A DNA stretch of 64,000 nucleotides from NCBI GenBank assembly GCA_900550195.1, contig URRB01000004.1, positions 1-64,000 on the forward strand, written 5' to 3'. The notes under the pieces were generated by a model. It was not told the DNA's origin and did not search any database. It was given only the letters and a program-made list of their open reading frames with translations. Positions within the stretch are counted from its first letter, which is position 1, and each line of letters begins with the position of its first letter. Positions 1 to 8,835 of this stretch are shown here, in pieces. Source of the stretch: an uncultured Collinsella sp. Lineage in GTDB: Bacteria; Actinomycetota; Coriobacteriia; Coriobacteriales; Coriobacteriaceae. The position numbers and the translations under genes are program-made.

Positions 1-113
1 AGCACTTAATGTGCTTTCCGTCTTGCGCAGGACTGTAGAGCAGCAAACTTAACCCCCGCCCTCAGCCCCGGAAGCCCTCCCGGATGGCCCCAAAAAATTT
101 TTCAAAAAAGTTG

Positions 114-143
114 TTGCGCGCCGGACAGACTTCTGTGTATACT
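114..143 (+). promoter_or_regulatory. Putative promoter of tRNA-Asp
   Basis: A TATACT -10 box lies at 138-143, with a weak -35 candidate TTGCGC at 114-119 (18-bp spacer). The -10 is about 46 bp upstream of the tRNA. The -10 is good and the -35 poor, so confidence is moderate. Confidence 0.45.
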
Positions 144-189
144 AATCCCCGCAGCGCACGCGAGCGGAAACAAACGCGAACGTCTGCCT

Positions 190-267
<78 letters not shown>

Positions 268-276
268 ACGCAATTA

Positions 277-303
277 AAGCCACGTCTTCGGACGTGGCTT
301 TTT
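277..303 (+). terminator. Terminator of tRNA-Asp
   Basis: A perfect 10-bp stem (AAGCCACGTC / GACGTGGCTT) with a TTCG tetraloop, followed by T residues: a standard intrinsic terminator. Confidence 0.9.
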
Positions 304-626
304 GCGTTTGATGCACTCTGTTTCGATAGAACGATCGCCCTGGTGCATCTTCGCCCAGAATCCCCGCGCCTTCGGGAACGCAAGTAAAATCTAATAAGTA
401 TATCTGTCTGAACAACAGCTTTGTTGCGCAACACCTGTTCTACGAGACAGGGGGTTAGGTTATACTAAATTGCACTGTGCGCCGCATCTGATGCATTTCG
501 CTCCAAGCGCGGCACTCAGTGGATATCCGATTTACCATTTGGATGTCCTGGCGGTCATTTAGCGTCTCGACACAAGCTCGGCCCCGGAGCTCGTTCGAGC
601 TGTTCGTATTCCTTGAAAGGGGAAAA
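304..626 (+). promoter_or_regulatory. Intergenic region with putative promoter and operator of the Rrf2 gene
   Basis: No gene is seen in these 323 bases. A TATACT box lies at 461-466. Just upstream is the inverted repeat CCTGT-N8-ACAGG (434-451), preceded by the palindrome GTTGCGCAAC (423-432). Their placement beside the -10 suggests an operator, possibly autoregulatory for the downstream Rrf2 protein. That assignment is inference. Confidence 0.4.
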
Positions 627-1112
627 ATGGACATATCGAGGAAGACTGATTACGCCCTTCGAATGCTGGCGATGCTTGCCGAGGATCCGGAGTGTTTGCT
701 TTCTGTTCGCACCGCTGCCGAAGAGGTCAATGTCCCGTATTCGTTTGCCCGCTCGATTCAGCACGGTTTGGTCCAGGCCGGTATTGTGGAGAGCCTGCGT
801 GGCGTCCACGGTGGCATGCGTCTCAAGGTCAGTCCGGACGACGTCACTATCCGCCAGGTCGTCGAGGCCGTTCAGGGTCCTATGGTTATGAACGATTGCA
901 CCGCGCCCGATGGTGACTGTGCGCGCATGGGCGCGTGCTGCTATCATCCCCTGTGGGCCGGAGCTCAGGCGTTGATGCGCGACTACCTCGATTCCGTTTC
1001 GCTCGGCGACATCGTCGCTCACCGCCAGTTCCCGGCCGTCGATCCCAAGTTCGCCGACCGCGAAGCGTTTCCCGAGTACGCCACCTGCGCGTGCGCTTAC
1101 CGGGAGGAATAG
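627..1112 (+). CDS. Rrf2 family transcriptional regulator
   Basis: A 161-residue protein with an N-terminal winged helix starting MDISRKTDYALRML, the usual Rrf2 opening. Around residues 92-110 it has clustered cysteines (DCTAPDGDC, GACC), the region that in IscR/NsrR-type members binds an Fe-S cluster and senses iron-sulfur status, NO or redox. The ATG at 627 is chosen because GAAAGGGG lies just upstream; a longer in-frame extension to 519 has no ribosome site and does not resemble the family. A MutY-like gene starts 22 bases downstream and is probably co-transcribed. The exact signal cannot be read from sequence. Confidence 0.87.
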   Translation: MDISRKTDYALRMLAMLAEDPECLLSVRTAAEEVNVPYSFARSIQHGLVQAGIVESLRGVHGGMRLKVSPDDVTIRQVVEAVQGPMVMNDCTAPDGDCARMGACCYHPLWAGAQALMRDYLDSVSLGDIVAHRQFPAVDPKFADREAFPEYATCACAYREE

Positions 1113-1133
1113 CGCCGCATAAGGAGCATAGCC

Positions 1134-2039
1134 ATGATTCAGGACCCCTTTCGTTCGATGATTCGTTCGGAAGGGGTCCTGCGTTATCGCGACCTTCCGT
1201 GGCGCCGCACACGCGATCCGTACATCATTTGGCTTTCTGAGGTCATGCTGCAGCAAACACAGGTGCCGCGTGTGGAGGCGCGCATGCCGGTGTGGCTCGA
1301 TCGTTTTCCGACTGTGCAGGCGCTTGCCCAGGCCGCGCCTTCCGATGTTTTGGACGCTTGGCAGGGCATGGGCTACAACCGACGCGCTCTGGCGCTTCAC
1401 GGGGCCGCTCAGCGCGTTGTAGAGGACTGGGACGGGGAGTTTCCGCGTGAGACGCGTGACTTGGTCGCTCTGCCTGGTATTGGCCCGGCAACGGCGCAGG
1501 GTATCCGTTCGTTTGCGTTTGATCTTCCGGGCGTGTATTTGGAGACCAATGTGCGCACGGTCTTTTTGCATCATTTCTTTCCCGATGTGCCGGCCGTTCC
1601 CGATCGCGAACTGGTGCCGCTGATCCAAGCTGCCTGTCCGGCGGTCCCCGGTGCGGCGGCGGACGAGATCGCGCCCTTTGCCGCGCCTCAAGACGATGCC
1701 GACACGCCGCGCGCGTGGTATTACGCATTGCTGGATTACGGCGCGTATCTTAAAAAGACACTGCCCAATCCGTCCAGGCGGTCGGCGGGCTATAGTCGTC
1801 AGTCCAAGTTTGAGGGCTCGCGCCGCCAAAAGCGCGCGCATATCGTGCGTATGTTGTTGGCAGCGCGCGATGGGCAGCCGGCGGGGATTACGCTTGCTGA
1901 TGCCGTGGTGGGCGTTAACGAGATGGAAGCGGCAGCCGGTCGCGGGCCGGTCGAGTGCGACTTGATCGCGGGCATTCTAGCTGACCTGGAGCGCGAGGGC
2001 TTTTGCCGAGCCGAGGACGATCGCTGGCTGAGCGTGTAG
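1134..2039 (+). CDS. MutY-like A/G-specific adenine DNA glycosylase lacking the Fe-S motif
   Basis: A 301-residue HhH-GPD glycosylase. It has the MutY opening (PWRRTRDPYIIWLSEVMLQQT, residues 22-42) with the catalytic glutamate at E36, and the helix-hairpin-helix LPGIGPATAQG at 113-123. MutY removes adenine mispaired with 8-oxoguanine. Two departures stand out. The aspartate usually found after the hairpin (as in LDGNVKR) is replaced by glutamate in YLETNVRTVF (E137). The C-X6-C-X2-C-X5-C iron-sulfur loop is absent. A clade of MutY homologues without the cluster is known, so this need not be a broken gene. It follows the Rrf2 regulator closely. Confidence 0.82.
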   Translation: MIQDPFRSMIRSEGVLRYRDLPWRRTRDPYIIWLSEVMLQQTQVPRVEARMPVWLDRFPTVQALAQAAPSDVLDAWQGMGYNRRALALHGAAQRVVEDWDGEFPRETRDLVALPGIGPATAQGIRSFAFDLPGVYLETNVRTVFLHHFFPDVPAVPDRELVPLIQAACPAVPGAAADEIAPFAAPQDDADTPRAWYYALLDYGAYLKKTLPNPSRRSAGYSRQSKFEGSRRQKRAHIVRMLLAARDGQPAGITLADAVVGVNEMEAAAGRGPVECDLIAGILADLEREGFCRAEDDRWLSV

Positions 2040-2153
2040 CCTGCGCAAATCTGAAGAACAAGATTGTAAGGTTTAGATTCTTGGCATGAGGGCATCCTAA
2101 AGATGAGGCCGCTCGAAGCCTACGGGCGGCATGCGTTGAAGGGAAGTACACCT

Positions 2154-2693
2154 ATGGACTTTGAGAACTCCCAGACCAAGAAGAACCTCGAGACCGCTTT
2201 TGCCGGTGAGTCCCAGGCACACACCAAGTATCGCTACTATGCCTCCAAGGCCAAGAAGGATGGCTACGTTCAGATCTCGAATATCTTTGCCGAGACGGCG
2301 GGCAACGAGTCCGAGCATGCCAAGCTCTGGTTTAAGTATCTGCACGACGGCGCCGTCCCCGACACTCTGGACAACCTGCGTGATGCCGCGGCGGGCGAGA
2401 ACTATGAGTGGACCACGATGTACGACGAGTTCGCCAAGACCGCCGAGGAGGAGGGCTTTGCCGAGATCGCCGCGAAGTTCCGTGGTGTCGCCGCCGTCGA
2501 GAAAGCGCACGAGGAGCGCTACAACAAGCTCGTCGAGCGCATCGAGTCGGGCGAGGTGTTTGAGCGCGAGGGCGTGAAGGTGTGGAAGTGCCTGAACTGC
2601 GGGCACCTGCATGTGGGTGCCGAGACGCCTGAGGTGTGCCCGGTGTGTAACCACCCCAAGGCGTACTTTGAGGAGCAGGTGGTGAACTACTAG
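2154..2693 (+). CDS. rbr: Rubrerythrin
   Basis: A 179-residue non-haem iron protein that reduces hydrogen peroxide in anaerobes. The N-terminal four-helix ferritin-like domain carries the di-iron ligand motifs (AGESQAH near residue 20, ETAGNESEH near 50, VEKAHEERY near 128). The C-terminal rubredoxin domain has CLNCG and CPVC pairs. The ATG at 2154 follows GAAGGGA; an in-frame ATG at 2103 adds 17 unrelated residues. The gene is followed by a 180-bp structured repeat ending in a terminator, so it is probably a single-gene unit. Confidence 0.95.
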   Translation: MDFENSQTKKNLETAFAGESQAHTKYRYYASKAKKDGYVQISNIFAETAGNESEHAKLWFKYLHDGAVPDTLDNLRDAAAGENYEWTTMYDEFAKTAEEEGFAEIAAKFRGVAAVEKAHEERYNKLVERIESGEVFEREGVKVWKCLNCGHLHVGAETPEVCPVCNHPKAYFEEQVVNY

Positions 2694-2761
2694 CGCTTGG
2701 CGCTAGCGTGAGCTGGGCCGGGAGGGCCGGACTACCCTCCCTCCTCGCTCACGGCTTCGCA

Positions 2762-2941
2762 GGGCAACTGCTAGTTTCACCGCTCCGGGCGTCAGACCCG
2801 CGGCGCATCCCTTTCCCTCTCGCTCACGGCTTCGCAGAGTCGCGCGAGGCAAAGGCATGCGCCGCGGGTCTGACGACACGGGCTAGCCAACGAGTTTTGG
2901 CTAATAGATTGGTTTGTGTGCCGCCCCTTTTGGGGCGGCAC
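2762..2941 (+). repeat. 180-bp structured repeat, copy 1
   Basis: Nearly identical (about 9 differences in 180) to 3667-3846, in the same orientation. It contains a perfect 19-bp inverted repeat, 2790-2808 with 2857-2875 (arm starts CGTCAGACCCGCGG), around a 48-base loop with its own CTCGC/GCGAG stem. The copy ends in the hairpin terminator at 2918-2941. Open frames through it are not supported as genes. Confidence 0.9.
2918..2941 (+). terminator. Terminator after rubrerythrin
   Basis: A 24-base palindrome (GTGCCGCCCC TTTT GGGGCGGCAC) followed by TATTTGTT. It is symmetric enough to act on either strand. Confidence 0.8.
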
Positions 2942-3007
2942 TATTTGTTAGGGGGTACACTGGGTAGCGACTTTTAGTTTATCTACTACCTGATGGGGTG
3001 TTTTTGT

Positions 3008-3640
3008 ATGGGTAAGAAGTCTCGGGCTCGGGTGGCTGCGGCGGGAACTCGCAAGGATCCTGGCCGTCGGGTTGCCGAGGGTAAAAAGGCCGATCGTGCC
3101 GAGAAAGACAAGAAGGTCGGCGCGCATGCTCATCCTGAGTGGGCGCCTTATTTGAATTCGGCTAGTGAGGATTTGACTGCCAAGTTATTTACTCTGGTCG
3201 AGGTCATCTTGGGCGTGGTGCCCGTGGTGGTCATTGGCCTGTTCCTGGCCTCTAAGGATGCCACGAGCGTGGATAAGCTCACCGATGTCTTTTCTCAGGA
3301 CCCCTCGATGGTGGTTACGTTTATCTCTGCGTGCCTGCAGCCGTTTGTGGCATACATGTTGTACATGATTTATCGCAAATACTGCGAGGGCGATGCGGGC
3401 TTTGCCGCCGGCAACCTGATTGGCCTCTTGTGCTCCGAGATTTTGCTGCTCAATATTCCCGGCGTCATCGGCATGGGCATCTTGTTGTGGCGTGTTTGGC
3501 GCAATGTTGCTCCGCACTTTGAGAGCTGGCTGTTTGAGCGTCGCGCAATGGGCGTGCTAGTCGACATCGCGGGCTCACTCGTGATCCTAGTCCTGGCGTT
3601 TATGTGTGCCACCGCAGCTCGAGGTCTCGCGGGCATGTAG
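3008..3640 (+). CDS. Predicted membrane protein of unknown function
   Basis: 210 residues, not recognised. The first 45 are lysine/arginine-rich and cytoplasmic in character. At least three or four hydrophobic segments follow: around 62-80 (VEVILGVVPVVVIGLFLA), 100-117, 133-160 and 183-205. The ATG at 3008 is preferred over one at 2993 because GGGG (2994-2997) sits at ribosome-site distance. The gene is bracketed by direct copies of the 180-bp repeat, so a single recombination between them would delete it. No function is assigned. Confidence 0.75.
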   Translation: MGKKSRARVAAAGTRKDPGRRVAEGKKADRAEKDKKVGAHAHPEWAPYLNSASEDLTAKLFTLVEVILGVVPVVVIGLFLASKDATSVDKLTDVFSQDPSMVVTFISACLQPFVAYMLYMIYRKYCEGDAGFAAGNLIGLLCSEILLLNIPGVIGMGILLWRVWRNVAPHFESWLFERRAMGVLVDIAGSLVILVLAFMCATAARGLAGM

Positions 3641-3666
3641 CCTGCTATCACCGACTGCGGAGCGCG

Positions 3667-3846
3667 GGGCAACTGCTGGCTTTACCGCTCCGGGCGTCAG
3701 ACCCGCGGCGCATCCCTTTCCCTCTCGCTCACGGCTTCGCAGAGTCGCGCGAGGCAAAGGCATACGCCGCGGGTCTGACGGCGCGGGCTTGCCAGCGAGT
3801 TTTGGCTCATAGATTGGTTTGTGTGCCGCCCCTTATGGGGCGGCAC
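3667..3846 (+). repeat. 180-bp structured repeat, copy 2
   Basis: Second copy of the element at 2762-2941, again placed just after a stop codon (26 bases). The long stem has one mismatch here (ATACGCC instead of ATGCGCC). The terminator hairpin and the spacer wording between the two stems are retained. Confidence 0.9.
3823..3846 (+). terminator. Terminator after the membrane protein gene
   Basis: The palindrome GTGCCGCCCC TTAT GGGGCGGCAC followed by GTTTTGTTTG. It is the same hairpin as at 2918-2941, part of the 180-bp repeat. Confidence 0.8.
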
Positions 3847-4104
3847 GTTTTGTTTGGGGTCCCTGTCTTCACAATTTTCGTCAAGCTTTTGGTTAGGTTT
3901 TGGTCGGTTGGCGTAAGGGCGGAAGGGCGAAAGATCATTCGATAAAAAAGCTCAAAGAAAGTGCTGGTAGGGGAGTTGTTGAGCTTTTCGACAGTTTTCT
4001 GACAAAAGAATCTTTACGGCTATTGCCGATGATTTCGTTGCCGCGGCTTCGATCGTGCGGGATGCTGGGCGCAAGCGTCGAATGCTCCGATTTTGGAGGC
4101 CAGC

Positions 4105-4539
4105 ATGGATCTGTTTCTTGAGACTCCGCAGCAACAAGCCGAGCGCATGTTGCGCCAACAGCAACGGCTTATAGAGATGCAAATGCAAGGGGCGGCAGCC
4201 CAGCCCTTTGCGCAAAATGTCGTGCCCGCTGCTGTACCTGCAGCTGTGCCCGGGTGTAAATCGGCGCCAGAGGCCTATTCCGTACAGCAAGATTCATATG
4301 CGCAGGAGCTCGCGTTCGACAAGCGTCGTGCGCGTCGTCGCCGCGTGGGCCAGCGCCTGCGCACATTGGCGATGATCGTGCTCATTTCGCTAGGACTTGC
4401 GGCAATCTTCTTGGCCTCATATGCCCTCACGTGCATTCTCAACGGTGCCTCGCCCAATGAGGTGCTCCAGCATCTAGCGGCCCTGGGCCAGCGCCTAGGC
4501 GATGTCGCAACAACCATCCGCGCCGGCTGGGAGAGTTAG
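4105..4539 (+). CDS. Small membrane-anchored protein of unknown function
   Basis: 144 residues, not recognised. The N-terminus is glutamine-rich (PQQQAERMLRQQQ) with a likely helical stretch, then an alanine/proline linker. A very basic patch (KRRARRRRVGQRLR, about 77-90) leads directly into one hydrophobic segment (about 91-116). The basic side before the helix predicts an N-terminus in the cytoplasm. GGAGG at 4095-4099 selects the ATG at 4105. It lies upstream of rmuC with 124 bases between. The preceding 258 bases hold the repeat tail and nothing else clear. Confidence 0.65.
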   Translation: MDLFLETPQQQAERMLRQQQRLIEMQMQGAAAQPFAQNVVPAAVPAAVPGCKSAPEAYSVQQDSYAQELAFDKRRARRRRVGQRLRTLAMIVLISLGLAAIFLASYALTCILNGASPNEVLQHLAALGQRLGDVATTIRAGWES

Positions 4540-4663
4540 CGTTTTAGCGCCCGCGGCTCTAAGAGAAATTTGTCTGCAAGGCAGTGAGTGATCCGTGTGT
4601 GTGGCGGGGTAAGATTGATCGCGGTTTTGATTGATGACCGATTGAGTTTGTTGGGCGGAGTCT

Positions 4664-6019
4664 ATGTCTGCTATTGATATCGTGCTTGTTGTGATCGCCT
4701 TGGTGGCGGTGGGGGTTGCTGTGGCTTGCGCCCTCCAGCTCAAGAGCCTGCGTGCCGAGTTGCGGGAGCGTGGCGACAGTAGCGCGGAAACGCTGGCAGC
4801 ACTCGAGCAGGCCAACAACGCGCTCGATGCCCTGAACGTCGCGCTGGCCGAAACTCGCCGCACGGCCAACGCCATCGCGCAGCAGCAGACGACAGATGCG
4901 GCCGTGGAGCAGCAACGTTACCTGACCATCGCACGTGAGTTTTCGCAAGCTGGTGACCGGATGGATGACCTTCGCCGCGAGACGGCCCAACAGCTCGGTG
5001 CCAACCGCGAGGGCATCGAGCACCGCCTGGACAAGGTGCGCGAGACGGTCGATGCCCAGCTGGGTGCTATCCGCAAAGACAACAACGTGCAACTCGATCA
5101 GATGCGCGCGACGGTGGACGAGAAACTCTCCCGCACGCTCAACGATCGCCTGTCGGCATCGTTTAAGCAGGTGAGCGACCAGCTCGAGGCCGTGTACAAG
5201 GGCCTGGGCGACATGCAGTCCATCGCCACCGGCGTGGGCGACCTTAAGCGCGTGCTGGGCAACGTGAAGGCGCGTGGTATTTTGGGCGAGGTGCAGCTGG
5301 GTGCAATTCTGGCGGACATTCTTACACCCGACCAGTATCTGGAAAACGTCGCCACCAAGCCCGGCGCCTCGGAGCGCGTTGAGTTTGCCGTCAAGCTGCC
5401 GGTGGACGAGGGCGACCCCGTGCTGCTGCCGATTGACTCCAAGTTTCCGGGCGACGCGTACGAGCATCTGCTCGACGCCCAGGAGTCGGGTGACGCGGAG
5501 GCCGTTGCCGCGGCACGCAAGACGCTCGATATGATGGTGAAGCGCGAGGCCAAGGACATCTGCGAAAAGTACCTGAGTGTGCCGGCAACGACCAACTTTG
5601 GCATCATGTTCGTGCCATTTGAGGGCCTGTACGCCGAGGTCGTCAGCCGACCCGGGCTCATCGAAACCCTGGGCCGCGACTATCACGTCAACGTTGCCGG
5701 TCCCAGCACCATGGCGGCCATCCTCAATAGCCTGCAGATGAGCTATCAGACGTTTAAGTTGCAAAAACGTACCGATGACGTGCTGCGCGTGCTCTCCGCT
5801 GTCAAGGCCGAGCTGCCGCGCTATCAAAAGGCGCTGCGCCGCGCCCAGCAGCAGATCGAGACCGCGGGCAAAACGGTCGAGGGCATCATCACCACGCGCA
5901 CCAACGTCATGGAGCGCAAGCTCAAGGACATCGACGCACTGGAAGACGTCGACCAAGCCGATGAGATCTTGGGACTCACGTCCGCGGACCTTCTCACAGA
6001 CCAAGAAGACGAAGGCTAA
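4664..6019 (+). CDS. rmuC: DNA recombination protein RmuC
   Basis: 451 residues with the RmuC arrangement: an N-terminal membrane helix (about 4-24), a long coiled coil (about 25-160), then the RmuC core related to PD-(D/E)XK nucleases. The core includes ARGILGEVQLGAIL, LPIDSKFPGDAYEHL and FVPFEGLYAEV. RmuC limits inversions and rearrangements at short inverted repeats in E. coli, a notable role in a genome rich in palindromic repeats. A strong terminator follows at 6031-6071, separating it from the ABC transporter. Confidence 0.93.
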   Translation: MSAIDIVLVVIALVAVGVAVACALQLKSLRAELRERGDSSAETLAALEQANNALDALNVALAETRRTANAIAQQQTTDAAVEQQRYLTIAREFSQAGDRMDDLRRETAQQLGANREGIEHRLDKVRETVDAQLGAIRKDNNVQLDQMRATVDEKLSRTLNDRLSASFKQVSDQLEAVYKGLGDMQSIATGVGDLKRVLGNVKARGILGEVQLGAILADILTPDQYLENVATKPGASERVEFAVKLPVDEGDPVLLPIDSKFPGDAYEHLLDAQESGDAEAVAAARKTLDMMVKREAKDICEKYLSVPATTNFGIMFVPFEGLYAEVVSRPGLIETLGRDYHVNVAGPSTMAAILNSLQMSYQTFKLQKRTDDVLRVLSAVKAELPRYQKALRRAQQQIETAGKTVEGIITTRTNVMERKLKDIDALEDVDQADEILGLTSADLLTDQEDEG

Positions 6020-6030
6020 TTGCAACAAGA

Positions 6031-6071
6031 CGGTGGGGCGCCGGCGCAAACGCGGGCGCCCCACCGCTTTT
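6031..6071 (+). terminator. Terminator after rmuC
   Basis: A perfect 12-bp stem (CGGTGGGGCGCC / GGCGCCCCACCG) with a 12-base loop, followed by CTTTTCG. Confidence 0.85.
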
Positions 6072-6146
6072 CGTATCGCACTTGTCTGGAGTGTGCTCCA
6101 ATGTGCAACAATGGCGTTTCGCCCTATCAGACGCGAAAGGAAGCCC

Positions 6147-7949
<1,803 letters not shown>

Positions 7950-8012
7950 GCGTCTCGGACGTGGGACAATTGTGCCCATAAGTTTATTGTGCCGTTGAGC
8001 CGAGGAGTCGTT

Positions 8013-8678
8013 ATGCCACGCGAGACCAATGCCGCCAAGCGCGAGCGCGCCATCGAGGTGTGTGAGCGCCTCAACCGTCGCTATGGCCCGGTCGAGTGCT
8101 TTTTGGACCACGAGAATCCCTTCCGCCTGCTGATCGCGGTGCTGCTTTCGGCGCAAACGACCGATGCACAGGTCAACAAGGTGACGCCGCGGCTGTTTGC
8201 CCAGTGGCCCACGCCCGAGGCCATGGCCGGGGCGAGCGTGGCTGACGTGGCAGACACTATCAAGTCACTCGGCTTCTACAAGAGCAAAGCCAAGCATGCC
8301 GTCGAGGCCGCGCAGATGATCGTCGCCGACTATGGCGGCGAGGTGCCGGCCGACATGAAGGAACTCGTGAAGCTGCCGGGCGTGGGACGCAAGACGGCGA
8401 ACATCGTGCTCAACGTGGGGTATGGCATCGTGGAGGGCATTGCGGTGGACACGCACGTCAACCGCATTGCGCACCGCCTGATGCTGAGTCCCAAGACGCA
8501 TGCCAAGGAGCCGCTCAAGACCGAGCAGGATCTGCTCAAGATTTTGCCGCACGAGTATTGGGAGTCGGTCAACCATCAGTGGATCACCTTTGGTCGCGAG
8601 ATCTGCGATGCCCGCAAGCCCAAGTGTGACGAGTGTCCGCTGGCAGATTTGTGCCCCAGCGTGCGCGTAGCGGGGTAG
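8013..8678 (+). CDS. nth: Endonuclease III
   Basis: 221 residues, a bifunctional glycosylase and AP lyase for oxidised pyrimidines. Visible are the helix-hairpin-helix LPGVGRKTANIVLN with the catalytic lysine, the catalytic aspartate in AVDTHVNRIAHRL, and a complete C-X6-C-X2-C-X5-C iron-sulfur loop at the C-terminus (from CDARKPKC). GAGGAG precedes the ATG at 8013. With the MutY-like protein and mfd, it makes this end of the window rich in DNA repair. Confidence 0.95.
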   Translation: MPRETNAAKRERAIEVCERLNRRYGPVECFLDHENPFRLLIAVLLSAQTTDAQVNKVTPRLFAQWPTPEAMAGASVADVADTIKSLGFYKSKAKHAVEAAQMIVADYGGEVPADMKELVKLPGVGRKTANIVLNVGYGIVEGIAVDTHVNRIAHRLMLSPKTHAKEPLKTEQDLLKILPHEYWESVNHQWITFGREICDARKPKCDECPLADLCPSVRVAG

Positions 8679-8782
8679 GGCGGAACGCATCTTCGTCTGG
8701 CGTTTTTTGCGGGGCTGGGTTTGCCCTTGAGCCGGAGTCCTCTCCATGCGCTACCATGACAGACAATGTATTTGACGTACGA

Positions 8783-8810
8783 CCCGCCGAGCTTGCCCCG
8801 GCGGGCTTTT
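8783..8810 (+). terminator. Probable terminator between nth and mfd
   Basis: A CCCGCCG / CGGCGGG stem with a 9-base loop followed by CTTTT. It lies only 26 bases before the mfd start, so an attenuation or leader role is also possible. Confidence 0.5.
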
Positions 8811-8835
8811 GGCGTTGCGATGCCGGAGGAACAGC

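Noticed and set aside
2708..2977. 89-codon open frame through the first 180-bp repeat (and a related one at 3604-3945)
   Set aside because: The frame runs through the repeat's stems and terminator. The same peptide fragment appears in both only because the DNA is repeated. There is no ribosome site.
2762..3846. 180-bp direct repeats considered as the ends of an insertion sequence
   Set aside because: The gene between them is a membrane protein with no transposase motif. There are no terminal inverted repeats or target duplications, and both copies sit as 3' tails of genes.
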